Source: Primulina eburnea (taxonomy: Eukaryota > Streptophyta > Magnoliopsida > Lamiales > Gesneriaceae). From it: 64,000 nt of DNA. A program made the position numbers and the translations under genes. A model generated the notes under the pieces. It was not told where the DNA came from and searched no databases. It saw nothing but the letters and a program-made list of their open reading frames with translations. Location: contig NW_027330847.1 of assembly GCF_022965805.1 (NCBI RefSeq), positions 207,621 through 271,620 on the forward strand. The letters run 5' to 3'. Below, piece after piece: positions 1 to 10,914 of the stretch (position 1 is its first letter; every line of letters starts with the position of its first letter).

Positions 1-3000
1 TACTAGGCAACCCCAAAATAAAGTCCATAGAAATGTCAGTCCAAGTTCTTTTTAAGAGTAGCACGCAAAAGTGTTCCCAAAGTTCTATTGACAACTTCAG
101 TTTGTCCATCCGTTTGAGGATAACAAGTAGTAGATTACAACAATATGGAGCAAAGTTTAGCCCATAAAGTAATCCAAGTTCTTTTTAAGAATAGCACGCA
201 AAAGTGTTCCCAAAGTTCTATTTACAACTTCAGTTTGTCCATCTGTTTGAGGATGACAAGTAGTAGATTACAACAATATTGAGCAAAGTTTAGCCCATAA
301 AGTAATCCAAAAATAGAATCCCTCCCCTTCTTAGTCCTAGGCAACCCCAAAATAAAGTGCATAGATATGTCAATCAAAGTTCTTTTAAGAATAGCACGCA
401 AAAGTGTTCTCAAAGTTCTATTTACAACTTCATTTTGTCCATCCGTTTGAGGATGACAAGTAGTAGATTACAACAATATTGAGCAAAGTTTAGCCCATAG
501 AGTAATCCAGAAATAAAATCCCTCCCTTCTTAGTCCTAGGCAACCCCAAAATAAAGTCCATAGAAATGTCAGTCCAAGTTCTTTTAAGAATAGCACGCAA
601 AAGTGTTCCCAAAGTTCTATTGACAACTTCAGTTTGTCCATTCGTTTGAGGATGACAAGTAGTAGATTACAACAATATGGAGCAAAGTTTAGCCCATAAA
701 GTAATCCAAAAATAAAATCCCTCCCCTTCTTAGTCCTAGGCAACCCCAAAATAAAGTCCATAGAAATGTCAGTCCAAGTTCTTTTTAAGAATAGCACGCA
801 AAAGTGTTCCCAAAGTTCTATTGACAACTTCAGTTTGTCCATCCGTTTGAGGATGACAAGTAGTAGATTACAACAATATTGAGCAAAGTCTAGCCCATAA
901 AGTAATCCAAAAATAGAATCCCTCACCTTCTTAGTCCTAGGCAACCCCAAAATAAAGTCCATAGAAATGTCAATCCAAGTTCTTTTTAAGAATAGCACGC
1001 AAAAGTGTTCCCAAAGTTCTATTGACAACTTCAGTTTGTCCATCCGTTTGAGGATGACAAGTAGTAGATTACAACAATATGAAGCAAAGTTTATCCCATA
1101 AAGTAATCCAAAAATAAAATCCCTCCCCTTCTTAGTCCTAGGCAACCCCAAAATAAAGTCCATAGAAATGTCAGTCCAAGTTCTTTTTAAGAATAGCACG
1201 CAAAAGTGTTCTCAAAGTTCTATTTACAACTTCAGTTTGTCCATCCGTTTGAGGATGATAAGTTGTAGATTACAACAATATGGAGCAAAGTTTAGCTCAT
1301 AAAGTAATCCAAAAATAGAATCTCTCCCCTTCTTAGTCCTAGGCAACCCCAAAATGTAGTGTATAGAAATGTCAATCCAAGTTCTTTTAAGAATAGCACG
1401 CACAAGTGTTCCCAAAGTTCTATTTACAACTTCAGTTTGTCCATCCGTTTGAGGATGACAAGTAGTAGATTACAACAATATTGAGCAAAGTTTAGCCCAT
1501 AAAGTAATCCAAAAATAGAATCCCTCCCCTTCTTAGTCCTAGGCAACCCCAAAATAAAGTGCATAGAAATGTCAATCCAAGTTCTTTTAAGAATAGCACG
1601 CACAAGTGTTCCCAAAGTTCTATTTACAACTTCAGTTTGTCCATCCGTTTGAGGATGACAAGTAGTAGATTACAACAATATTGAGAAAAGTTTAGCCCAT
1701 AAAGTATTCCAAAAATAAAATCCCTCCCCTTCTTAGTACTAGGCAACCCCAAAATAAAGTCCATAGAAATGTCAGTCCAAGTTCTTTTTAAGAGTAGCAC
1801 GCAAAAGTGTTCCCAAAGTTCTATTGACAACTTCAGTTTGTCCATCCGTTTGAGGATAACAAGTAGTAGATTACAACAATATGGAGCAAAGTTTAGCCCA
1901 TAAAGTAATCCAAGTTCTTTTTAAGAATAGCACGCAAAAGTGTTCCCAAAGTTCTATTTACAACTTCAGTTTGTCCATCTGTTTGAGGATGACAAGTAGT
2001 AGATTACAACAATATTGAGCAAAGTTTAGCCCATAAAGTAATCCAAAAATAGAATCCCTCCCCTTCTTAGTCCTAGGCAACCCCAAAATAAAGTGCATAG
2101 ATATGTCAATCAAAGTTCTTTTAAGAATAGCACGCAAAAGTGTTCTCAAAGTTCTATTTACAACTTCATTTTGTCCATCCGTTTGAGGATGACAAGTAGT
2201 AGATTACAACAATATTGAGCAAAGTTTAGCCCATAGAGTAATCCAGAAATAAAATCCCTCCCTTCTTAGTCCTAGGCAACCCCAAAATAAAGTCCATAGA
2301 AATGTCAGTCCAAGTTCTTTTAAGAATAGCACGCAAAAGTGTTCCCAAAGTTCTATTGACAACTTCAGTTTGTCCATTCGTTTGAGGATGACAAGTAGTA
2401 GATTACAACAATATGGAGCAAAGTTTAGCCCATAAAGTAATCCAAAAATAAAATCCCTCCCCTTCTTAGTCCTAGGCAACCCCAAAATAAAGTCCATAGA
2501 AATGTCAGTCCAAGTTCTTTTTAAGAATAGCACGCAAAAGTGTTCCCAAAGTTCTATTGACAACTTCAGTTTGTCCATCCGTTTGAGGATGACAAGTAGT
2601 AGATTACAACAATATTGAGCAAAGTCTAGCCCATAAAGTAATCCAAAAATAGAATCCCTCACCTTCTTAGTCCTAGGCAACCCCAAAATAAAGTCCATAG
2701 AAATGTCAATCCAAGTTCTTTTTAAGAATAGCACGCAAAAGTGTTCCCAAAGTTCTATTGACAACTTCAGTTTGTCCATCCGTTTGAGGATGACAAGTAG
2801 TAGATTACAACAATATGGAGCAAAGTTTATCCCATAAAGTAATCCAAAAATAAAATCCCTCCCCTTCTTAGTACTAGGCAACCCCAAAATAAAGTCCATA
2901 GAAATGTCAGTCCAAGTTCTTTTTAAGAATAGCACGCAAAAGTGTTCTCAAAGTTCTATTTACAACTTCAGTTTGTCCATCCGTTTGAGGATGATAAGTT

Positions 3001-3320
3001 GTAGATTACAACAATATGGAGCAAAGTTTAGCTCATAAAGTAATCCAAAAATAGAATCTCTCCTCTTCTTAGTCCTAGGCAACCCCAAAATGTAGTGTAT
3101 AGAAATGTCAATCCAAGTTCTTTTAAGAATAGCACGCACAAGTGTTCCCAAAGTTCTATTTACAACTTCAGTTTGTCCATCCGTTTGAGGATGACAAGTA
3201 GTAGATTACAACAATATTGAGCAAAGTTTAGCCCATAAAGTAATCCAAAAATAGAATCCCTCCCCTTCTTAGTCCTAGGCAACCCCAAAATAAAGTGCAT
3301 AGAAATGTCAATCCAAGTTC
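1..3320. repeat. 1736-bp higher-order repeat in segment A
   Basis: Bases 1-1736 and 1737 to about 3320 are near-identical copies offset by 1736 bp. The sequence TACTAGGCAACC at 1 recurs at 1737, and the same order of variant monomers follows. A shortened monomer near 174 recurs near 1910. A GATGATAAGTTG variant near 1253 recurs near 2989. The copies diverge after about 3320 (about 1585 in the first copy). This is a multi-monomer unit of eight full monomers plus one shortened monomer, amplified as a block. Confidence 0.85.
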
Positions 3321-3461
3321 TTTTTAAGAGTAGCACGCAAAAGTGTTCTCAAAGTTCTATTTATAACTTCAGTTTGTCCATCCGTTTGAGGATGACAAGT
3401 AGTAGATTACAACAATATTGAGCAAAGTTTAGCCCATAAAGTAATCTATAAATAGAATCCC
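1..3461 (-). repeat. Integrase-derived ~200-bp satellite, segment A
   Basis: About 17 head-to-tail monomers of 200 or 201 bp fill this stretch, all in one orientation. Read on the minus strand, each monomer carries two pieces of a Ty3/gypsy integrase core. One contains the motif [19 protein letters not shown] around the first catalytic Asp. The other contains [15 protein letters not shown], which holds the catalytic Glu. The roughly 60-70 residues between them, including the second Asp, are missing, and the two pieces lie in different frames. Short minus-strand ORFs inside are fossil readings, not genes. The array continues past the left edge of the window and is cut at 3461 by the G1 insertion; it resumes at 21892. 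Confidence 0.93.
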
Positions 3462-3559
3462 TGTAAGGCTCAAGAATTATCCGTTGTCATTGATGTTGAC
3501 TAGAAGAGGGGAATGCATGATAGGAAAAATGAGTGTTGAGCAAGCATGGCCGAATCCAC

Positions 3560-3790
3560 ACCGCCCCTGCGGTGCTAGGACTACCGCACCCGCGGTGTAG
3601 GTGACAGAAAGTTGAGGGAATAGTGCGAAGCAACACCGCACCCGCGGTGCGCGCAAGACCGCACCCGCGGTGGTAAGACCGCACCCGCGGTGATGCAAGC
3701 GCCGCACCCGCGGTGATCGACATTTAGGAAAATGCATTGCTGCCGAGAGCATAGCGCACCCGCGCTCTTGAGTTGCCGCACCCGCGGTGC
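3560..3790 (+). repeat. U3 GC-rich dyad repeat cluster (G1)
   Basis: Eight or so copies of a 14-16-bp motif of the form ACCGC-ACCC-GCGGT lie at irregular spacing just upstream of the TATA box. The arms are complementary around an ACCC centre. One copy has different arms (AGCGC-ACCC-GCGCT, near 3751) that are still complementary. The same cluster is in the 3' LTR and in G2. Likely a set of promoter-proximal protein-binding sites; the function is inferred. Confidence 0.75.
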
Positions 3791-3840
3791 TGCATGCGCG
3801 AATGCCACCTTTCATTGTTATGTTGACACATGGCTTGGGG

Positions 3841-3847
3841 TATATAA
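3841..3847 (+). promoter_or_regulatory. Putative LTR TATA box (G1 5' LTR)
   Basis: TATATAA, preceded by GACACATGGCTTGGGG and about 50 bp downstream of the dyad repeat cluster. The 3' LTR copy is at 20458-20464. The position fits a U3 core promoter; the start site is not known. Confidence 0.6.
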
Positions 3848-4697
3848 GCTTGCATTGGCACCTCATCTCTTCTCCATTTTCAGCAGCCGAGAAGCAAGAG
3901 CAAGGGGAGAGAGTTCACTTCTTTATAGTCTTTGCACTTGAGATTTTGAGTGGTTTTGTGTTCCGATTTTAATTTCGAGGCCGGATTCATGATCCTTGCA
4001 ACGAGGGCTAGCTAAGGATGTAAGTTCTTATATTTCCAGCATGTTTCGAAATTCATATGTTGGGGAAATTATGTTTTGAGTTGAGAAATGTGTTCTTGGT
4101 ATATCGAGCATCGTAGATTCGTTATCAGATTGATTTTCGGATATCGTATACTAGGGGTTCGATTTTCCAGCATGTGTGGATCGAGTAGATACAGATTTCA
4201 GCATGTATGTTGATGTTTAGATGAGATTATGAGTATTGAGGTTAATCGATTATTGTGATGTTGAGACTGAGTTGACCGGTACCGAGAATTACGCTGTTAT
4301 GCCGTCGATTTGTACCGAGATTTATTATTGATTGGAATATGTGTTGCTTTGAGTTAGAGATTGATATTGTGTGTCTACACATTGCCATTTCAGATTTGAA
4401 GTGACAGGTTTGACATTCCGACTTCAAGATCTCGACAGAGATTGTGCGACGAAAGGTATAATTCATGTGGTCTTGGGATTGCACAACTCGATTCAGATTT
4501 GATACGAGTTTCCATAAATCACATACTAGATTGTTATTACATTGATTATGTAATGTCTTGTTTATTGATTTATATTCGAGTCCTGAGATAGGAGATTTTG
4601 GCAGATTGGCCAAAACTAGACGTTTCGGTGTATCGTCGCATAGTAGTAGATTTGCTCTATGTGTAGACCCCCGATACAGAGTTGACCGAAGTCTAGG

Positions 4698-4750
4698 AAT
4701 AAGACGTACCGTTACCCCGAGTGGTTGGGTAGGTGACAGACCGTCTTATT
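4698..4750 (+). other. Conserved LTR inverted repeat (AATAAGACG)
   Basis: AATAAGACG at 4698-4706 pairs with CGTCTTATT at 4742-4750 across a 35-nt loop. The same arrangement is found in the LTRs of G2 (10511-10567), G3 and G4 (50873-50921, one mismatch) despite divergence elsewhere. The 3' LTR of G1 has lost one pair (AATAAGACTT). Role unknown. Confidence 0.6.
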
Positions 4751-4923
4751 CACACCGGGATCCCTAGATTAGAAATAAGTCGAGTCAAGATTTAAATGTT
4801 GAATACAGATTTGTATTCTTCTACATGTTTAGATTTTCATTCATGTTACTTGATATATGCTATGCTTTTGTACATGATTATTACATTGCATGCATCCATG
4901 TTTTATACTGGGATATGTTCTCA

Positions 4924-4971
4924 CCGGAGTTATCCGGCTGTTGTCGTGTCTGTATGTGTGCATGGCAACAG
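4924..4971 (+). other. Conserved tandem hairpins in LTR
   Basis: CCGGAGTTATCCGG (4924-4937) forms a 5-bp stem with a 4-nt loop. It is directly followed by CTGTTGTC (4938-4945) pairing with GGCAACAG (4964-4971). In the other families the second arm is GACAACAG, so the G1 change leaves a G-U pair possible in RNA. The module is nearly invariant in all gypsy LTRs here. It may act in the transcript, for example in R or U5; this is inferred. Confidence 0.6.
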
Positions 4972-5280
4972 GTGGGGCAGGATCAGGGTCACGACGAGGA
5001 AGAGAGAGTTGATAGCGTGGTGATGCCGGGTGTAGCAGCAGATTACTAGTAGTTTCTGTTTAGATCTGAACTACTTGTATTTGAGATTCAAACATTAGTT
5101 GTATGGTTGTACTAGACAGACTTGTATGTATTTGATGTTGTTTAATTATTATAAAGATATGTCATGCTTTTAGTATACATTTGAATTAATGTTAAAAGCA
5201 AAATTTTGACCCACATTTTCGAACAAAGATCCAATTAAATCCCAAAAGAATTGAGTTAGAGCCCGGGTCCCCACAACAGG

Positions 5281-5292
5281 TGGTATCAGAGC
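5281..5292 (+). other. Primer-binding site (G1)
   Basis: TGGTATCAGAGC, complementary to the 3' end of initiator tRNA-Met, five bases after the 5' LTR end. This is the standard minus-strand priming site of plant LTR elements. The following bases to about 5516 are an untranslated leader with no visible gene. Confidence 0.9.
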
Positions 5293-5516
5293 AATAGGTT
5301 CTGTAGACTGAGATAGAATAGAATGAGCGGGGTAGATCGAGTCATCTTCCTTGCTTTTGAGATGCTAGAATGGTTTACTGCTTTCCCTATTATATGTTGT
5401 TGTATTATCTGAATTGATTTACAGCATTTCAAGCCTGAATCAGAACCGATTCTCGATCAGAGGTATATGATCAGAGGAGGGCTGAGACAGATGATATTGA
5501 TTGTGTACTAATCAGT

Positions 5517-7363
5517 TTGATGATCAGATTTATGCCGCCTAGACGTATACCACAGCCAGAGCAGGGTAGCACATCCGGTGCACAGATGGATGTTACCGCT
5601 ACGCCGATGGAGACCTTATTGAAGAGATTTCAGTCTTTCCATCCGCCTACCCTGAAGGCCACAGAGTGTGCAGTAGAGTGCGAGAGCGGGCTTGATGATA
5701 TCGAGATGTTGTTTAAGTCTTTGGCCTACACTGATGAGCGACGTGTGAAACTGATAGGGCATCAGATGCAGGAGGTTGCAAAGAGCTGGTGGTTGACGAC
5801 GAAGAGAGCCTTGGAACACCGAGGCATTGATATCACGTGGAAAGTTTTCAAAGATGAGTTCTATCAGCACTTCTTCCCCGTCTCCTACCGGAAAGATAAG
5901 GGAGCTGAATTTGCGAATCTGAGACAGGGACAGTGGAACATCGAGGAGTATGTTGCTAAATTTTCTGCATTGCTACGATTTGCACCACATGTGGCCGGGA
6001 ACGACGAGGCAGTGGCCGATCAGTTCATCAACGGATTAAATCCGGATGTCTTTACTTTGGTGAACACGGGACGGCCTAACACTTTTTCAGAGGCACTGAA
6101 CCAAGCAAAGGGAGCAGAGGCTGGCTTGATCAGGCAGCGAGGAGCTTCCTACGGTGTTCAGGGGCAGAGACCGCCACAGTCCACGACCGTACAGTTTCCA
6201 CCACCTCCTCCTCGTTTTGACAGTGGAGCTAGTGGTAGTGGCAAGAAGGAATTTCTGAAGGCTAAGGGCAAACAGTTTAAGAAATCTGGGAGTAGTTCAT
6301 CGAGTTCGAGTGGATCTCGACAGAGAGGTCAGGGTTCAGATTATAGTGGCGCATACTGTGGTTCGTGCGGAGGGCGACATACCACGGAGCAGTGTCAAGG
6401 AGTTCTGGGACGCTGCAACATCTGCAGACAGCAGGGGCATTTCGCCAGAGTGTGCCCACAGAGGAGTTCTCAGCGATTCCAGAGTGCAGGATCGTCTGCT
6501 GCAGTGCCACAGATGGAGAGACAGGCATCTTCTGTACACTCCTTTCAGCCACCCTCTACACAGACCCAGCAGAGACCAGGAGGTAGTCAGACCGTGAGTC
6601 AGCCTCCGAGACAGCAGGCAAGGGTGTTTGCGCTGACAAAGGAGCAGGCGCAGGAGGCACCAAATGACGTCATTGCAGGTAGATGTTTTCTTTGCGGTTA
6701 TCCTGCATATGTGTTGATAGACACAGGTGCATCTCATACATTTATATCTGAACATTTTGCATTGAGACATTCATTGCCTGTTGAGTCCTTGTCGACAGTA
6801 GTGTCTATAGTTTCTCCGTTGGGAAGTGGTTTGATATCTGTGACTACTGTTAGACATTGTATGCTTCAGTTTGAAGGGCATGAGATCGATCTTGATTGTG
6901 TAGTACTTGGCTTAGCTGATTTTGATTGTATAGTTGGTATAGATATGTTAACCAAGTACAGGGCCACTGTAGATTGTTTCGACAAGATTGTCAGATTCAG
7001 ACCCGAGATGACAGATGAGTGGAAGTTCTACGGTAACGGTTCCAGATCTCGGATTCCCTTAGTATCTGCTCTGACTATGAGTAGATTGCTTCAGAGAGGA
7101 CCAGAGGGCTTTCTTGTATATTCAGTAGATCTACTGAAGTCGAGCCCAGCATTGGCAGATCTGCCAGTGGTTTGCGAGTTTGCAGATGTATTCCCAGACG
7201 AGATTCCAGGGTTGCCTCCACTTCGAGAGGTTGATTTCAGCATTGATCTTGTGCCAGGCAGTGTTCCTATCTCGAGAGCTCCATATAGGATGGCACCGAT
7301 AGAGCTGAAAGAGTTGAAAGCACAGTTGGAGGATCTTCTGTCCAAGGGATATATCAGACCCAG
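5517..7363 (+). pseudogene. gag-pol: G1 gag-protease-RT N-terminus (split by insertion)
   Basis: Open frame of the G1 polyprotein, cut at codon 616 by the G2 insertion; the reading frame then continues into G2 LTR sequence and stops at 7385. The likely start is the Met at 5532 (MPPRR), as the upstream Mets are not family-like. A retrotransposon gag domain occupies about residues 35-215 (WW pair in KSWW, FYQHFFP, LRQGQ, QFINGLNP). A Ser-rich linker follows. A CCHC zinc knuckle has C300, C303, H308 and C313. The aspartic protease has D402 in IDTGAS. The stretch after about residue 540 leads into RT (YRMAPIELKELKAQLEDLL). Gag packages the RNA, the protease cuts the polyprotein and RT copies the RNA. 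The matching downstream part starts at 17284. Confidence 0.93.
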
Positions 7364-7653
7364 TGTAATGCCCGAGAATTATTGAATGGATAAATCAAGA
7401 TTATCAATCATCATTAACAAGAGATTTGGAAGATATGAGAATGCATGTCATGCAATGAGGGAAGAAAGATTTGAGAACCAGGTGTTGCATGATCAGAAAA
7501 CGAGTATTTAGAAGTTTGCACAACCGCACCCGCGGTGCTAGCATGACCGCCCCCGCGGTGCATGTGCAGAAAATGGAGTGCAAATCCCGTGGCCACACCG
7601 CACCCGCGGTATTAGCGAGAGCGCACCCGCGGTGCAGACACCGCACCCGCGGT

Positions 7654-7870
7654 AAAGATAACGCCGCACCTGCGGTCGTTGCTTCGAACATTTTGGATAT
7701 GATCACCGCTTGAGCGCACCCGCGCTCCTTACACTCACCGCACTCGCGGTAAAGATAACGCCGCACCCGCGGTAAAGATAACGCCGCACCCGCGGTCGTT
7801 GCTTCGAACATTTTGGATATGATCACCGCTTGAGCGCACCCGCGCTCCTTACACTCACCGCACCCGCGGT
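7654..7870 (+). repeat. 120-bp tandem duplication in U3 (5' LTR only)
   Basis: The block starting AAAGATAACGCCGCACC at 7654 recurs at 7774 with a period of 120 bp, including GCTTCGAACATTTTGGAT and the GAGCGCACCCGCGCTC dyad. The 3' LTR has a single copy near 15440. It therefore arose after insertion, or was lost from the 3' LTR. It adds promoter-proximal dyad motifs. Confidence 0.85.
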
Positions 7871-7920
7871 CTGACGTGCAGCGCCAAGAAGTAGGCCACG
7901 TTTTATATGGTTGCATGTAG

Positions 7921-7931
7921 TATATATATAA
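7921..7931 (+). promoter_or_regulatory. Putative LTR TATA box (G2 5' LTR)
   Basis: TATATATATAA, about 20-25 bp after a GCCACGTTTT motif with a CCACGT (G-box-like) core, and next to GCATG. The 3' LTR copy is at 15587-15597. G4 keeps the same order, CCACGT, then CATGCATG, then TATATA (49825-49860). The position downstream of the GC-rich dyads fits a core promoter. Confidence 0.6.
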
Positions 7932-8542
7932 GTGGAACTCGTGTCTTTCAAAGGAGAAAGGAACAGAAATTGAAGGGTGGAGAGAAAACTTGTCTTCGTG
8001 AGGTTCTAAATTGATTTGTGAAGAATCCGGGCATCAGAATTCAAATTCGAACACGGTAGCGTACTCCTCTAGCTACGAGCTACACAAGGACGTAAGTTTT
8101 GTTACGTTTTGAGATGTTTTGAGAATATGATATTGCTAGAATTGCATATGATTCAGATATGGCGTTTCTACTACCGTAGACATTGTAGAATTGAAGATAG
8201 ATTAAAGAACAGATTGTTTCTGTAATTGTTATGATTTTTGAAAGATATTGACTGAGATTCTATATCAGAATTGTGTTAGTATTCAGAGTATGATTGTATT
8301 GACACTGATTATGAGTTCAGTATTATATTTGTGATGTTCAGATTGACGGGGTTATTCAGATTGTATTGTTATGCCGTCGAAACATCAGTTGAGTTAGATT
8401 GATCAGATTCAGATATGATTTTGATTAGATTGTGATATTATTGATATGACTCAGATTGTATCTTGTTCAGATATTGATCAGATTGTATACTGAATTGAAT
8501 ATTGATCAGAACAGATGAAATATTGAGTTATTACTGATACAG

Positions 8543-10132
8543 TGTGACACCCTGACCCGTTACAATTAAATACAGCGGAATTTAAAATTTTCTTTCAAAT
8601 GGAAGGAGTTTCAAAATACATTTCATAAAAATGTTTACAAAATAGCAATACATGATCATTTAAATGACATAACAAAATACAAAATATCATTCCTATGATC
8701 ATGCCAAAATCTTCCTTCCAACGGTGCATGCATATGACCCCTATCCACAGTCAACGTCCAGGGCCACCACTCTGATCTGCATCACATGAATAAACTGAAA
8801 TGAGAATAAATCTCAGCAAGTGGAACTCTACATAGCAATGATATATAGTATACTCTGTAAAACATGACTTTGAAATCATAAATACCATCAACTCTGAAAC
8901 ATAAATACTGTAGCAATAACTGTAGCAATAGATAGCAATACGATGGTATTTCTCTTTTCTCTGGTTGGATTGATATCAATAGTATCTCTGACTGTGGTTG
9001 CAAATATCCCATCGATATAAATCGATAACTGTGAGGGATATAAGCCTATGGGCGTTGATCAACTAATTGCATGCAATGCTATGACTATGATTCAATCAAT
9101 CCAATAAAACATTTGAACTCTGAATAACATTTAAAGCCGTCGTTTCGCAATCTCTATATTTCTTTTGTATTCCCTTTTAACAATAGTGAGACATCAATTG
9201 TCTCCAATAGATAATCAATGGGATCAATACATAACAATGAATCAATTGAAGGGAATAACACTTTGAAACCTTTAAAACACAATACATATAATATCATGTG
9301 AGCACAAGGGATGAAATTCCACTTACAACCCAATAGAACACCTCAAACTTAGCTCTTGGTACACCACCTACAACAATAATCCATAAACAACACCAATATC
9401 AACTCTATATCCACAAATACAAGTTAAATAATCCATTAAACCAACCCAAACATCAACCTATAGCAACTCATCTCCAAAAACTATGATAGAATCGCACCAA
9501 AAACTTACCTAAGCTTCCTTATACCACGGAGAACGTCGATCTCAAGCCGGAATTCCAAATAACTCCAAAAATCAAAGGTAGGAAGCAAAAGAAATAGAGG
9601 AAAACCCTTGCCAAATGAGAGAAAATCTCGAAAAAGGTAGATAGGATAAGGTAGAAATGAAGTCAAATCAATCAAAAAGGTACTAAATATCTCGCCCATA
9701 CTTACACCGCGGGTGCGGTCACACAAGCACCGCGGGTGCGCTAAGCTCACGGCATTCCAACAAAAACCCCATGCACGATGACCGCGGGTGCGGTGCTACA
9801 ATTACCGCGGGTGCGGTGCACACCGCGGGTGCGGTCCTTGCACTGCCGCGGGTGCGGTCATTCCACGGCCTTCAAATTCTAAAAAGATGAATAGTACACC
9901 GTGGGGGCACTCCTCTAAGAGCGCGGGTGCACTCTTGCTACGGCAATGAACAGTAATAAAGCCACCAAAATCGATCCGAAACTCTGAAACGAACAATCAA
10001 CACCAACTAATACCTCAATAAAACAATAACCAATAATACTATAGCCCAAAACACAACTCTAAACATCTAATCATATAACCCAAATAACAAGTAAAGCTTA
10101 AACCGTACCGTACACCGGGCTCGGCTATTACA
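8543..10132 (-). mobile_element. Solo gypsy LTR inside the G2 5' LTR (reverse orientation)
   Basis: A 1590-bp sequence starting TGTGACACC and ending CTATTACA, flanked by the 5-bp duplication TACAG (8538-8542 and 10133-10137). It has no internal domain, so it is a solo LTR left by recombination between two LTRs. The minus orientation is inferred. The GC-rich motif appears as ACCGCGGGTGCGGT on the plus strand (several copies, 9700-9940), the reverse complement of the motif in G1 and G2. The minus-strand start would be TGTAATAGCCGAG, like other LTRs here. ORFs in it are not genes. Confidence 0.9.
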
Positions 10133-10865
10133 TACAGCGTATTCGTTATTATCATTTCAGATTCGAGATGGACAGAGTTGAATAAAGATCATCGTCTTCG
10201 TCAGACAGGGACGACAAAGGTATAAATCATGTGATATTCGGGAAGAAACAACTCAATCGAGATCATCCTTGAGTTGCCCAATAAATCACATACTATATTC
10301 TTGTTTATGTTTTTTCTTATTATGCTTTGTGTACAGATCATGTTGCATTGCATTAAGATGATCATGCTTGTTTACAGATTTTGTATTCATGCATTTAAGA
10401 TAGGACAGTTTGGAGATCAGCCAGACTGCTAGACATTCGGCGATATCTCAGCTTAGGGGAAGATCACCGCCCCTTTGTAGATGTGGATACAGATCAGGCC
10501 GAAGTCTAGGAATAAGACGTACAGCACCTCGATCGGTAGGGTAGGTGACAGACAGAGACGTCTTATTCACACCGGGATCCCTAGAGTTGTAGATCGAGTC
10601 AAGTCTAGACATGATTTGATTAGAACTGCATGCTTATATGGATGTGGCTCCTAGATCATGGGACCCATCATTACTGCTTTCAGTTGGATTAGCATGTTTT
10701 ATGATTAAGATTGTTTATATGCATGTTTATCTGATTTGAGTTGCATGCTTATTTGATTAATTTCATAGATTATGAAATAGATTGTTTCTATACATGATAG
10801 CATGTTTTATAATTCAGGTTGTTTATATACATGCTTACCATGTTTTATACTGGGATTTATTCTCA

Positions 10866-10914
10866 CCGGAGTTATCCGGCTGTTGTCTTGTTTTGTATGT
10901 GTGCATGACAACAG
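10866..10914 (+). other. Conserved tandem hairpins in LTR (G2)
   Basis: CCGGAGTTATCCGG at 10866-10879, then CTGTTGTC (10880-10887) pairing perfectly with GACAACAG (10907-10914). Same module as in G1, G3 (28907-28955, reverse) and G4. Confidence 0.6.

Larger units (their letters stand above)
3462..5275 (+). repeat. G1 5' LTR
   Basis: 1814-bp long terminal repeat starting TGTAAGGCTC and ending GGGTCCCCACA, matched by 20079-21891. It holds GC-rich dyad repeats (3560-3790), a TATA box (3841-3847), an inverted repeat (4698-4750) and a pair of hairpins (4924-4971). By family knowledge it supplies promoter and polyadenylation functions; where U3, R and U5 divide cannot be read from sequence alone. 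ORFs across the GC-rich part arise from the CCGCACCCGCGGT repeats and are not genes. Confidence 0.95.

Noticed and set aside
468..1199. A 243-codon minus-strand ORF and many 60-114-codon ORFs throughout the satellite, apparently a repetitive protein family
   Set aside because: They depend on whether monomers are 200 or 201 bp, mix two frames of an old integrase gene, lack any constant start and repeat with the array. They are fossils, not genes.
3477..3866. Overlapping ORFs on both strands with Ala/Gly/Arg-rich repeats
   Set aside because: They come from translation of the GC-rich CCGCACCCGCGGT repeats in the LTR and recur in the other LTR copy.
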